64,000 nt of DNA from Caulobacter ginsengisoli (GTDB lineage: Bacteria; Pseudomonadota; Alphaproteobacteria; Caulobacterales; Caulobacteraceae), in NCBI RefSeq assembly GCF_030814835.1, contig NZ_JAUSVS010000003.1:124001-188000 (forward strand). The letters are read 5' to 3'. Below the pieces are notes generated by a model. That model worked only from the letters and a program-made list of their open reading frames with translations, was not told the DNA's origin and did not search any database. How positions within the stretch are numbered: the first letter of the stretch is position 1; the number at the start of each line of letters is the position of its first letter. A program made the translations under genes and the position numbers. Shown here in pieces: positions 37,578-47,578 of this stretch.

Positions 37578-37619
37578 TCAGCCCATCGGGTAGAGGACGT
37601 CCCTGCCGACCTGCTCAAA
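37578..37619 (-). pseudogene. Relic of the aldo/keto reductase C-terminus
   Basis: On the minus strand this reads FEQVGRDVLYPMG and stop, against KIDQVGKDILYPMG and stop at the end of the intact aldo/keto reductase at 37886. The DNA matches over about 44 bases with roughly five differences, and similarity continues a little past the stop codon. It lies between lipoprotein genes 2 and 3, exactly where the intact reductase end lies relative to gene 3. This shows that a reductase-end plus lipoprotein unit was duplicated and the reductase copy lost. Confidence 0.82.
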
Positions 37620-37844
37620 TCAGCCAGCGGGCTTGGTCCGCGAGTCAGCGAACTTGCAGGTGTAGTTCTCGCTATCGTCGGGGCTGTTAGCGCCGGGGAT
37701 GTATGTCAGCACGCCGCCCCGTTCGGCGCAGTCCTGGAAGAGCAGCTGATAGGGCGCCGAGTTGGGGTCGAATACTCTCGACGGCGTGGAGGCGCAGGCA
37801 ACGAGGGTCAAGGCGGCCACGGTCAGGATCAGGACCCTTTGCAT
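37620..37844 (-). CDS. Small lipoprotein, tandem paralogue 3
   Basis: A 74-residue precursor with lipobox LVAC. The mature part has FQDCAERGGVLTY and NYTCKF, the same spacing as in the two neighbours. GGAG precedes the ATG. It follows the aldo/keto reductase gene by 41 bases on the same strand and may be partly co-transcribed with it. Function unknown. Confidence 0.72.
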   Translation of the reverse strand: MQRVLILTVAALTLVACASTPSRVFDPNSAPYQLLFQDCAERGGVLTYIPGANSPDDSENYTCKFADSRTKPAG

Positions 37845-37885
37845 CGTCGCGCTCCTTCGGTTCGCCCGCGCACTTTAAGCCCGCC

Positions 37886-38902
37886 TCACCCCATCGGGTA
37901 GAGGATGTCCTTGCCGACCTGGTCGATCTTGGCCAGCACCTCCTTGTCGAGCTTGAGGTCGGCGGCGGCCAGGATGTCGGGGACCTGGTCGGCATGGGTG
38001 GCCCCCACGATGGTCGAGGCGACGAACTCGGGCTGCATGCTCCAGGCGGTGGCCAGGGTCACCGGGCTCATGCCGGCCTCGGCGGCGATGGCCATGTAGC
38101 GCTCGGTGGCGGCCAGGCTCTTTTCGTTGACGAAGCGCTTGGACATCGCCGTGTGGCGGCCGCCCAGGTTGATGTAGCTTGAAAAACGAGAGCCCTCCGG
38201 CGTCGCCCCGCCCTGGTATTTGCCCGACAGCACCCCGCCGGCCAGCGGCGAATAGGGGATCAGGCTGACGCCCTCCTGCAGGCAGACCTGGGAGAGGGCG
38301 TCCTCGAAACGGCGGTTGTTGAGGCTGAAATTGTTCTGGATGGTCTCGTAGCGGGCCAGGCCCTCGCGCTCGGAGACGCTGAGCGCCTTCATCAGACCCC
38401 AGGCGGTCTCGTTGCTGCAGCCCAGAACCCGGACCTTGCCGGCCTCGACCAGATCGTCGAGGGCCCGCAGCGCTTCCTCGTAGCGGGCGCCGTGGTCGGG
38501 CCAGTGGGTCTGGTAGAGGTCGATATAGTCGGTATCGAGCCGCCTGAGGCTGGCCTCGATGGCCCGGACGATGTTGTGGCGGTCCAGGGCGGTCATGCCC
38601 GAGCGCTGCGAGGCCTTCAGCCAGCCGTGGCTGGGGCCGCAGACCTTGGTGGCCAGGATGACCGCGTCGCGCGGCTTGGTCTTCATCCAGCGCCCGACGA
38701 TCTCCTCGGTGGCGCCGGCCCATTTGGCGTCGGGCGGGACCGGATAGTTCTCGGCGGTGTCGAAGAAGTTGATCCCGGCGTCGAACGACATGTCGAGGAT
38801 GCGGTGGGCCATGGCCTCGTCGGCCTGGTTGCCGAAGGTCATCGTCCCCATGCAGATTTTCGAAACGGCGATGGCGCTCTTGCCCAGTCTTTTCGTCTGC
38901 AC
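37886..38902 (-). CDS. Aldo/keto reductase
   Basis: A 338-residue NADPH-dependent (beta/alpha)8 oxidoreductase with the full catalytic tetrad D48, Y53, K86 and H123 (FFDTAENY, ATKV, QTHWPD). It resembles the YajO/Tas and potassium-channel beta-subunit-like group. The GTG start follows GAGGGA. About 80 bases upstream lies a perfect inverted repeat, CTGAAC-GCT-GTTCAG, suggesting repressor control. Its 3-prime end has been duplicated downstream. Substrate: some aldehyde or ketone, unknown. Confidence 0.9.
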   Translation of the reverse strand: MQTKRLGKSAIAVSKICMGTMTFGNQADEAMAHRILDMSFDAGINFFDTAENYPVPPDAKWAGATEEIVGRWMKTKPRDAVILATKVCGPSHGWLKASQRSGMTALDRHNIVRAIEASLRRLDTDYIDLYQTHWPDHGARYEEALRALDDLVEAGKVRVLGCSNETAWGLMKALSVSEREGLARYETIQNNFSLNNRRFEDALSQVCLQEGVSLIPYSPLAGGVLSGKYQGGATPEGSRFSSYINLGGRHTAMSKRFVNEKSLAATERYMAIAAEAGMSPVTLATAWSMQPEFVASTIVGATHADQVPDILAAADLKLDKEVLAKIDQVGKDILYPMG

Positions 38903-38979
38903 GGTATGTCCCTCGCGGCCGCCCGAACCGCTCGAGCCCCGCGCCTGTTACGCATCGGCCGGGCTGGACGCAAGCCAAA

Positions 38980-38994
38980 CTGAACGCTGTTCAG
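38980..38994. promoter_or_regulatory. Inverted repeat, possible TetR-type operator
   Basis: CTGAAC-GCT-GTTCAG is a perfect 6-bp-arm inverted repeat with a 3-base centre, between the aldo/keto reductase start and the end of the next gene. TGAAC...GTTCA repeats are common TetR-family targets. It would control the reductase; no tetR gene is adjacent. Confidence 0.5.
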
Positions 38995-39001
38995 ACAGGA
39001 A

Positions 39002-41248
39002 TCAGCGAGAGGGCGATTTCTCGTCCATCCGCTCGCGCAGGCGCCGATAGAAGGCGCTGATCAGGTTGGAATAATCGTCCGTCCAGGCCCGCGCCCGGGT
39101 CGGATCGCCGGCCGTCCAGCGCGGATCGGCGCGATAGCGGGCCAGGGCCTGCGGGGACCTGGCGACCAGCAGGGCGTATTCCGAAGACTCCCACATGCTG
39201 GGCGAACCCGCCGGCTCCTCGTGCTTCTGCAACAGAGAATACCCGCCGGCCGCCGCCGCCACGGCCATGGCCGGACTGCGCAGATCGAGGTTGCGGTTGG
39301 TCAGGTGCAGGATCAGCAGGCCGTCCGGTTTCAGATAGCTCAGATAGCCTTTCATCGCCTCGACGGTCAGCAGGTGGGCCGGCACGGCGTCGGAGGAGAA
39401 GGCGTCGATCAGCAGGATGTCGAAGCCGCCGGGCGGGGCCTGCTTGGCCAGGGTCAGGCGAGCGTCGCCCAGGACATAGCCGACCTGCCCGCCGGCGCAG
39501 TCGGTGGTGTAGCTGAACACCCTGCGGTCGCTGGCCAGCTTGATGACCAGCGGGTCGATCTCGAAGAAGGTCAGGACATCGCCCGGCCGGGTATAGGCGG
39601 CCACCGAACCGGTCCCCAGGCCGACGGCGCCCAGGGCCATGGCCGGCTTGCGCAGCCGCTCGGCGATGAACACCTGGCCGATCGGGGTCTCGGGCGCATA
39701 GTAGACCAGCGGCCGGCAGCGGTATTTCGGATCCTGGGCCTGGGCGCCGTGCAGGGTGGTGCCGTGGGCCATCATCCTGACCTCGCCACCCAGCGCCGGG
39801 ACCGTGGTGCGGCTCTCGCGGACGACGCCGAAGAAGCTGCGGTCGGTGCGGATGACGTCGGTGCGGTCATCGACCTTGTGCGAAGCGAAGGCCAGCACCA
39901 CGATGAGGGCGAGGAAGACCAGGGCCCGGTCGCGCAGCATGAAGGCCCCGACCGCCGCCCCGGCCAGCAGGGCGCGGATCAGGGTGATCTCCTGGATGTG
40001 GCCGACGGCCAGGATGGCCCCGGCGGCGCTGGCCAGGGCCAGGGCGATCCAGCCCCACTGGCCTTTGCTGAGCGGGCCGGCGCCGAACGGGCGGGCCAGA
40101 CACGAAAGGATCAGCACCAGCGGATATTCCAGCACGGTGTTGAAGATGGCCGGGGCCAGGAAGGCGTTGAACGCCCCGCCGACCACGCCGCCGATGGAGA
40201 GGCAGAGATAGAACTCGGTCAGGTGGGCGGTGTCCGGCCGCCGGGCGACCAGGGCCTGGTGGCAGATGAGGGCGGTCAGGAAGAAGCAGGTCAGGTGGGC
40301 GGCCAGCAACACCTCGATCTGGCTGGCGTGGAATATGGCCAGGCAGAGGCCCAGGGCCGCGCCCTGCAGGGTCAGGGCCAGGCTGGGCGAGATGGCCGGT
40401 CTGGTCTGGAAGGCGATGATGAAGGTGATCAGGTAGAGGCCGAGCGGGATCACCCAGATGAAGGGCGCCGAGGCCACATCGGTGGTCAGGTGGGCGGTGA
40501 CCCCCAGCATCAGGCTGGAGGGGATGGCGGCCAGGCCAATCCAGATCAGCCGGGTCAACCAGGGGACGGGCGCGACCCTGGGCGGTTCGGGTTCGGTGGC
40601 GGCCGGGATGGGCGCCGCGCGCCGGACGTTGAAAGCCACCACCGCCATCAGCAGCACGAAGCCGCCATAGGCCAGGCTCCAGCCCAGCCGCTGTTCGGTG
40701 ACGCCCAGCAGGGGCTCGACCAGGATGGGATAGGCCAGCAGGGCCAGCAGGCTGCCGAAATTGCTGGCGGCGTAGAGGGCCCAGGGCTCGGGCGCGCCGT
40801 CCTGGCGGAACACCCGGGCATGCCAGGACTGCACCAGCGGGGCGGTGGCAGAGAGGGCGGCGAAGGGCGCGCCCAGCGAGACGGTCAGCACGCCCAGCAG
40901 CCAGAGGGCCGGATGGTGCGAGGAAGGCTCGCCCAGGGCTCCGGTAACCCGCAGCGGCAGGGCGAGGGCGGCCAGAACCAACACGGCGAGGTGGATGAGC
41001 GCCTGCAGCCGCACCGATTTCAGCTTCTGCAACAGGTGGGCGTAGCCATAGCCGGCCAGCAGGGCGGCCTGGAAGAAGGCGAGGCTGGTGTTCCACACCG
41101 CCGGCGAGCCGCCCAACATCGGCAGCACCAGCTTGGCCACCATCGGCTCGACCAGGAAGACCATGGCCGCCCCGCTGAACACCGCCAGCACGAACAGCCA
41201 GCTCGGCGGCAGGCGCGGCGCGGCGGGGAGGGAGTCGGCAGTGGTCAT
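39002..41248 (-). CDS. Membrane protein fused to spermidine-synthase-like domain
   Basis: A 748-residue fusion. About a dozen membrane helices (residues 15-500, MFS-like, opening SWLFVLAVFSGAAMVFLVEPM) are followed by a soluble Rossmann domain (about 530-740). That domain has LGAVGLGTGSVAAY and a FFEID acidic loop for nucleotide binding, and FDILLIDAFSSDAVPAHLLT, as in spermidine synthases. These fusions are widespread but their substrate is unknown, and polyamine synthesis should not be assumed. ATG 41248 starts the protein 13 codons after a less likely upstream start. Confidence 0.85.
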   Translation of the reverse strand: MTTADSLPAAPRLPPSWLFVLAVFSGAAMVFLVEPMVAKLVLPMLGGSPAVWNTSLAFFQAALLAGYGYAHLLQKLKSVRLQALIHLAVLVLAALALPLRVTGALGEPSSHHPALWLLGVLTVSLGAPFAALSATAPLVQSWHARVFRQDGAPEPWALYAASNFGSLLALLAYPILVEPLLGVTEQRLGWSLAYGGFVLLMAVVAFNVRRAAPIPAATEPEPPRVAPVPWLTRLIWIGLAAIPSSLMLGVTAHLTTDVASAPFIWVIPLGLYLITFIIAFQTRPAISPSLALTLQGAALGLCLAIFHASQIEVLLAAHLTCFFLTALICHQALVARRPDTAHLTEFYLCLSIGGVVGGAFNAFLAPAIFNTVLEYPLVLILSCLARPFGAGPLSKGQWGWIALALASAAGAILAVGHIQEITLIRALLAGAAVGAFMLRDRALVFLALIVVLAFASHKVDDRTDVIRTDRSFFGVVRESRTTVPALGGEVRMMAHGTTLHGAQAQDPKYRCRPLVYYAPETPIGQVFIAERLRKPAMALGAVGLGTGSVAAYTRPGDVLTFFEIDPLVIKLASDRRVFSYTTDCAGGQVGYVLGDARLTLAKQAPPGGFDILLIDAFSSDAVPAHLLTVEAMKGYLSYLKPDGLLILHLTNRNLDLRSPAMAVAAAAGGYSLLQKHEEPAGSPSMWESSEYALLVARSPQALARYRADPRWTAGDPTRARAWTDDYSNLISAFYRRLRERMDEKSPSR

Positions 41249-41292
41249 GGTTCGCCCCAGGTCAGCGACTCTGGTTTGCGGCCGCAATGCTT

Positions 41293-41311
41293 AGGCGGCG
41301 ATTAACCGCCT
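41293..41311. terminator. Short hairpin downstream of the MBL-fold gene
   Basis: AGGCGG at 41293-41298 pairs with CCGCCT at 41306-41311 over CGATTAA, immediately after the stop of the minus-strand metallo-hydrolase gene. Six base pairs and no T-run make it a weak terminator candidate. Confidence 0.4.
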
Positions 41312-42280
41312 TCAGGCCGCCTTGCAGTCCAGGCTCTTGCCGCCGTGCGCCCGCAGCACGTCAGTGACGTAGTATTGCGTCATGCCGCTGGCCTGCCGCA
41401 AAGCCCGCGCATCGTCGCCCAGCAGCGGCTTGACCGCCGCCGCCCAGTCGGCCGCGCAGGCCGAGGCTTCGCGTTTCGAGATCGAACAGTCGACCAGAGC
41501 CCCGAAGGCGGTGCGATAGACGCCGAACTGGTCCCGGGTCATCGGCGCGCCATGGCCGGGGATGACGATCCTGAAGGGCGTCGCCCAGATCCGGTCCAGG
41601 GCCGTCTTCCAGCCCTGCGGACAGCCGGTGTCGAGGAAGGCGGCGGGCAGGGTGACCAGGTCACCGACCGCGGCGACGCGGCTCTTGGGGTCGTACAGCC
41701 AGACATCGCCGTCGGTGGCGGCGTTGGGCGCCAGGTTCACCTGCAGCCTGAGCCCGGCCAGAGTCCGGACGCTGGATCGGTCGATGACGACATCGGGCCG
41801 CAGCGCCTGGCCGTTTTCGATGGTCGCCAGGTCCGCCCGCAGGTCCTCCAGAGTCGCCACCGGAAAGCTGGGATCGTTCAGATATTTCCGCCCGTCGGCG
41901 GCGCTGCGGGGCAGAAAACCCTTCAGCGCCTCATCGATGGCGTTGCTGGCATAGACCTTCAGGCCGGGGTAGGCGCGCTTGATATCCGGGTTGCCGCTGA
42001 CATGGTCCAGATGCCAGTGGCTGTTGACCACCGCCACGATGGGCGACCTGCGGGCCGCGGCGAAGTCGAGGATGGCCTGGCGGTGCCAGAGGTGGCGGCC
42101 GGTGTCGAGCACCACCAGCCCCCTGGGCCCGGCAAAGACCACGGTGTTGCCGTCCGGCTGGCGCTGCGGAACGATGCCGCCGGGCATCAGCCAGACGCCC
42201 GGGGCCACGGCCTGGGGCTGGGGTGGAAGGGGCGCGGCGCCGAGCGCCAGAACGGCGGCCAAGCCAGCAAGCCAACGCAT
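41312..42280 (-). CDS. Exported MBL-fold metallo-hydrolase
   Basis: A 322-residue protein with a signal peptide (cleavage around ALGAAPL) and the zinc motif H88-W-H90-L-D92-H93 (NSHWHLDH). IPGHGAP carries another metal-ligand region. ATG 42280 follows GGGAGGCGG; an upstream start would bury the signal peptide. Secreted MBL proteins of this type include lactonases and quinoprotein-relay-like hydrolases; no beta-lactamase subclass signature is evident. Substrate unknown. Confidence 0.85.
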   Translation of the reverse strand: MRWLAGLAAVLALGAAPLPPQPQAVAPGVWLMPGGIVPQRQPDGNTVVFAGPRGLVVLDTGRHLWHRQAILDFAAARRSPIVAVVNSHWHLDHVSGNPDIKRAYPGLKVYASNAIDEALKGFLPRSAADGRKYLNDPSFPVATLEDLRADLATIENGQALRPDVVIDRSSVRTLAGLRLQVNLAPNAATDGDVWLYDPKSRVAAVGDLVTLPAAFLDTGCPQGWKTALDRIWATPFRIVIPGHGAPMTRDQFGVYRTAFGALVDCSISKREASACAADWAAAVKPLLGDDARALRQASGMTQYYVTDVLRAHGGKSLDCKAA

Positions 42281-42347
42281 CCGCCGCCTCCCTTGAAACC
42301 GGGGAGAGCGGATCACGCCTCGCGGGCGCGGACAAATTACCTTTTGA

Positions 42348-43253
42348 TCATGCTGCGGCGTAGCCGGCGTAGCTGTCCTTGAGGCTGGCGTGGTTGAGCA
42401 GCATCTCGGCCACCTGCCGCTTGCCGGACGAGTCGAAGATGCGGGTGCGGACCCAGTAGCTTTCCGTCCGCTTGCTCTCCGACAGGGCGGCGATCTCGCG
42501 GCGCAGGACGTATTCCTCGCCCACGAACAGCGGCCCCTCGATCATGCGGATCTCCTGGTCGGCGAAGAGGCCCACGGCCGGGCCCTTCACCGGGAACTTC
42601 GCCTGGTGGCTGGAATATTCCGCCAGCACGCTGACCATCTCCAGCGGCACGATGGCCCGGCCCCAGGGCGAGGCCTTGGGGTCGGAATACCAGGGCGAGG
42701 TCTCGGTGATGCGGGCCAGCTTTTCGTTCAGCGAGAACGGGTAGAGGGCGCCCATGTGCTGGTCCGGATCCATCCGCACCCGCTCCTCGGCGGCCCCGGC
42801 CATGCCGACCTTGAGGTCCTCCAGGATCAGCAGCTTCTCCGGCGGCCGCAGCTTGGCCATCCGCTCCTCGAGCAGGGTCGGCCCGGGTCCGATCGAGGCG
42901 CTGGCCTCCAGCACCGGCATGCCGTCGGCCTTCTCGGCCCAGGCCTTGGTCCGGGTCGCCCCCTCGGCCGGCCATTCGACGAAGGCTCTCGTCTCTTCGC
43001 CCTCGATGACCATGTTCAGATAGTGGGACGAGAAACAGCCCCGCTCGTACCAGGCCTGCCCCCAGATCCGCTCCAGCAGCGGCGGGAACAGGCTGAAATG
43101 GGTCGGCCCCTCGATCGGCCCGGCCCTGAAGCCCAGCTTCTCGGCCATGGCGTCGTCATGGATCGAGCTGTGGCCGCCATATTCCTGGTCGGCCAGCATC
43201 TGGCGCGGCGCGCGCAGGGGGCCGCTGAGGGTGAGGGGCGTGTCGAAACTCAT
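42348..43253 (-). CDS. Hotdog-fold (MaoC/FAS1-dehydratase-like) protein
   Basis: A 301-residue soluble protein with two apparent hotdog halves. The first contains GFRAGPIEGPTHFSLFPPLLER and a hydratase-like HSSIHDD. The second contains SPWGRAIVPLEMVSVLAEY. This suggests a double-hotdog acyl-CoA hydratase/dehydratase relative, but the usual MaoC D-x4-H pair is not clear. The ATG at 43253 gives the first conserved segment. A rhodanese gene ends 16 bases upstream on the same strand. Confidence 0.6.
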   Translation of the reverse strand: MSFDTPLTLSGPLRAPRQMLADQEYGGHSSIHDDAMAEKLGFRAGPIEGPTHFSLFPPLLERIWGQAWYERGCFSSHYLNMVIEGEETRAFVEWPAEGATRTKAWAEKADGMPVLEASASIGPGPTLLEERMAKLRPPEKLLILEDLKVGMAGAAEERVRMDPDQHMGALYPFSLNEKLARITETSPWYSDPKASPWGRAIVPLEMVSVLAEYSSHQAKFPVKGPAVGLFADQEIRMIEGPLFVGEEYVLRREIAALSESKRTESYWVRTRIFDSSGKRQVAEMLLNHASLKDSYAGYAAA

Positions 43254-43269
43254 GGCGCGGATCCTGTCG

Positions 43270-44082
43270 CTAGGGTCGATCCTGGACGATAGGACAGCTG
43301 TCGCCCCGGGCCCAGTCGGCGAAGCTGAGATAGTAGACGCGAACCTCCGCATGGCCCGCCCGGACCGCCGCCGCCGCGGCGAGCGCCGCCCGGCCCCCGC
43401 CATCGCAATGGGTGACGATGGGGTCTCCGCTCCGGAAACCGGCCTGCGAGAATAGGTCTCGCAGTTCGGCCGTCGGCCTGAGGCGGGGCCCGTCCATCAG
43501 GCTGGCATGGGGCAGCCACCGGGCGCCGGGCAGATGGCCGCCGCGCGGGTTGCCGCGCAAATCCTGGCCCCGGTATTCGCCGGCGGTGCGGGCGTCGAGG
43601 ATGGCGGCGCCGCCGCCGATGCGCGCCTTCAGGCCGTCGCGGTCGATCAGGCCAACCGGGCCGGCGCCCGGGCGGGCCCGGAAGCGGGCCGTCGGGGCGG
43701 GAAGCGGCGACGGCTCGCCCGCCAGGGCCGGCCGGCCGCCGTTGAGGATGAAGGCCCGCACGCCGAAATACTGCAGGATGAACCACACCCGGGCGGCGTC
43801 GGTCAGGCGACCGTCGTCAAAGACGATCGTGGGCGAGACCGCGTCCAGGCCCAGGGCGCCGATGGCGTCCTGCCAGAAGCCGAGATTGTCGAAGCCCGTC
43901 TCGCCGGTCCGGGCCGCCGTTTCCCAGATCAGGGCGCAGGCGCTGGCGTCGACCCAGCGCAGGTCCGGCCAGTCGTCGAGCGCGCTGGGCTCGACGACCG
44001 GGTCGCGGGACGACGCGACGCCGCGCTTGGGGGGAGGATGCGGCCCGGCCCCGGGGGAGTTCCCCGAGGACCTCGGTGTCAC
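43270..44082 (-). CDS. Two-domain rhodanese-like sulfurtransferase
   Basis: A 270-residue protein with two rhodanese domains. The N-terminal one lacks the catalytic Cys (DDGRLTDAARVWF). The C-terminal one has C226 in THCDGGGRAALA. The active loop CDGGGRA departs from mercaptopyruvate-type CGSGVTA and thiosulfate-type CRKGVTA, so the sulfur donor is unclear. The GTG start overlaps the stop of the upstream membrane-protein gene (GTGA), so the two are co-translated. Confidence 0.85.
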   Translation of the reverse strand: MTPRSSGNSPGAGPHPPPKRGVASSRDPVVEPSALDDWPDLRWVDASACALIWETAARTGETGFDNLGFWQDAIGALGLDAVSPTIVFDDGRLTDAARVWFILQYFGVRAFILNGGRPALAGEPSPLPAPTARFRARPGAGPVGLIDRDGLKARIGGGAAILDARTAGEYRGQDLRGNPRGGHLPGARWLPHASLMDGPRLRPTAELRDLFSQAGFRSGDPIVTHCDGGGRAALAAAAAVRAGHAEVRVYYLSFADWARGDSCPIVQDRP

Positions 44083-44498
44083 GGCTCGCCCAGCCGGCCG
44101 GCGAGGGCCGCGGCCTGGGCGGTGAAGCCGACCAGGGCGACACCGAGCGGCACATGCAGCCACAGCAGGTTGACGCCGTGAGCGCCGGCCTTGCCGATGA
44201 CGGCCTGGGCCAGCATGGCCAGGCCCAGGGCCAGCAGGGAGAGCGCCAGGCGCCGGCCTCGCGCCACCCCGCCCAGGCTGAACAACCCGACCAGCCCGGC
44301 CACGAGCAGCGCCATGACCAGCACGGCGGCGGTCTCCATGTGGGCCGCCCTCGCCCAGGGCGCTCCCGACAGCATGGCTCCGGCGAGCACCGCCTGGGCG
44401 AACACCCCTGCCAGCAGCAGCAGGGTGACGATACGCCAGGCGCGCAGCCGGCCGGCCCGGGGTTGGGGAAGAGGGGAATGGGCGGTGTCGGCGGACAT
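44079..44498 (-). CDS. Four-helix membrane protein of unknown function
   Basis: A 139-residue protein with a polar N-terminus (1-20) and four hydrophobic segments (about 23-44, 54-75, 83-103 and 112-134). Histidines near HMETAAV and WLHVPLG sit at membrane edges and could bind heme or metal, but no family was recognised. It is translationally coupled to the downstream rhodanese, suggesting a sulfur- or redox-linked job (inference). Confidence 0.65.
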   Translation of the reverse strand: MSADTAHSPLPQPRAGRLRAWRIVTLLLLAGVFAQAVLAGAMLSGAPWARAAHMETAAVLVMALLVAGLVGLFSLGGVARGRRLALSLLALGLAMLAQAVIGKAGAHGVNLLWLHVPLGVALVGFTAQAAALAGRLGEP

Positions 44499-44515
44499 CG
44501 GACGTCCTCCTGGCG

Positions 44516-44905
44516 TCAGCGGTTAGCGGGCTGGAAAAGCTCGACGACGTTGCCGGCGGGATCGAGCAGCAGAATCTGCTGGCCGCCCGGACCCGACAGG
44601 ATCTCGTTGCGGAACTGGGCGCCGGCGGCCTTGAGGCGGGCGACCTCGGCGGCGATGTCGTCGACGATCAGATGGATGCGGTTCCAGCCGCCTGGGACGG
44701 GCGTCTCGCCGTCGGGCATGGGCCGTCCGGCCGAGCTCTTCGGCCCGCTGAGCAGCAGGCGCAGGTTGCCGCGTGCGACGTCGGCGAAGGCGGGCGGGAA
44801 GCTGGTCAGGACCTCAAAACCAAGGGTCTTCGTGTAGAAGGCCACCGCCGCCTCTACATCGTCGACCATGTAGCGGACGCTGACCATGTCATTGGGGTGG
44901 GCCAT
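44516..44905 (-). CDS. VOC (glyoxalase/bleomycin-resistance fold) protein
   Basis: A 129-residue single VOC domain. It opens VSVRYMVDDVEAAVAFYTK and ends LLLDPAGNVVELFQ with the metal-ligand Glu. The ATG lies 17 bases inside the end of the ArsR-ArsC fusion gene on the same strand, so it belongs to that operon. VOC proteins of ars operons can act on organoarsenicals (ArsI) or aldehydes; the cysteine pair of ArsI is not present here, so the role is open. Confidence 0.82.
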   Translation of the reverse strand: MAHPNDMVSVRYMVDDVEAAVAFYTKTLGFEVLTSFPPAFADVARGNLRLLLSGPKSSAGRPMPDGETPVPGGWNRIHLIVDDIAAEVARLKAAGAQFRNEILSGPGGQQILLLDPAGNVVELFQPANR

Positions 44906-45695
44906 GAGGGTCTCCTTCGGTCTCTGATTGTGCGGCCAGGGTGGCCAGCAGGAAGGCGATGCGGCCCGCCAGCTCGGCGGCGGTCCGTTGGAACAGCGGC
45001 CAAGTGGCCTCATCGGCCTCGCCGGCGGCCGGATTGGCCAGGCTCCAGTGCACGGCCTCCGGGCCGCCGGGGAATTCGGGGCACACCTCGCGCACCCGGT
45101 CGCAGAGGGTGATCACCCGGTCGAAAGACTGGCCGGCGAACTCGTCCAGATGCCGGGGCTGATGGTCCGAGATGTCCAGGCCATAGGCTTCGCGCATTGC
45201 CCGCTCGGCGTTGGGGTGCAGGGGGCGGGGGTCGCTGCCGGCGCTGACGGCCTCGACAACCCCGTCCGACAGGGCCCGGGCCAGGGCCGCGGCCATCGGC
45301 GAGCGGGCGCTGTTGCCGGTGCAGAGGAACAGCACCCGGGCCGGGGGCGTCAGAATTCCGCGCGCGGGGCGGGCCAGCCGCAGGGCCGGATGCAGGGCGC
45401 CGCCCGCCGCCGACAACAGCGCTCCGACCCGCTCTAGGTCCAGGCCGTAGTAGCTGTCCCGGCGATCGGCGGAGCTGCGCCGCGCGGAGACCAGAAGGCC
45501 ATCCCGCAGCTTGCCCAGGTGGTAGGAGACCAGGTTCTGGGGCTCGCCGACCAGACCGGTCAGCTCGTGGACCGTCCGGTCGCTGCGGGACAGTTCACTG
45601 AGCAGGCGCCAGCGCAGGGGATGGCCGGCCAACTGCAGGATTGGGGGCGGGGCGGCGGCGGGCTGAAGCAGCTGGGGGTTCATGCTTCGCAGCAT
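44889..45695 (-). CDS. ArsR-type regulator fused to arsenate reductase (LMW-phosphatase type)
   Basis: A 268-residue fusion. Residues 15-100 form a winged helix of the ArsR kind (LLSELSRSDRTVHELTGLVG, then LVSYHLGKLRDGLLV). Residues 118-258 form a low-molecular-weight phosphatase fold. Its phosphate loop is C125-TGNSA-R131-S, and C198 and C205 sit 7 apart, the spacing of the redox cysteines in thioredoxin-dependent ArsC. No arsenite-binding cysteine pair is visible in the helix-turn-helix half. Tandem inverted repeats just upstream suggest self-repression. ATG 45683 is an alternative start. A VOC gene overlaps its end. Confidence 0.88.
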   Translation of the reverse strand: MLRSMNPQLLQPAAAPPPILQLAGHPLRWRLLSELSRSDRTVHELTGLVGEPQNLVSYHLGKLRDGLLVSARRSSADRRDSYYGLDLERVGALLSAAGGALHPALRLARPARGILTPPARVLFLCTGNSARSPMAAALARALSDGVVEAVSAGSDPRPLHPNAERAMREAYGLDISDHQPRHLDEFAGQSFDRVITLCDRVREVCPEFPGGPEAVHWSLANPAAGEADEATWPLFQRTAAELAGRIAFLLATLAAQSETEGDPHGPPQ

Positions 45696-45697
45696 AC

Positions 45698-45738
45698 ATC
45701 AATCTGATTTGATGAATCAAGCCTGATTGATGCATCAA
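45698..45738. promoter_or_regulatory. Operator cluster upstream of the ArsR-ArsC fusion
   Basis: Three overlapping or adjacent inverted repeats share ATCAA/TTGAT half-sites. CATCAA (45698-45703) pairs with TTGATG (45709-45714); TTGAT-GA-ATCAA lies at 45709-45720; and a perfect 12-bp palindrome TTGATGCATCAA at 45727-45738. They start 3 bases upstream of the minus-strand start codon. They are probably the binding sites of the fused winged-helix domain and may also affect the divergent amidohydrolase gene. Confidence 0.72.
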
Positions 45739-45821
45739 CAAGCGCGGTCGCCCTGACCTCGCGTCATACTTTCCGCGCACGTCAAGGACCGGCATGATGG
45801 CGTCAAGCGGGAGAGACGACG

Positions 45822-47561
<1,740 letters not shown>

Positions 47562-47578
47562 AGGTAGGGTGGGCGGCC

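Noticed and set aside
41312..42280. Metallo-beta-lactamase-fold protein considered as an antibiotic resistance gene
   Set aside because: It has only the general HxHxDH metal motif and no subclass-specific signature. The fold is shared by many unrelated hydrolases.
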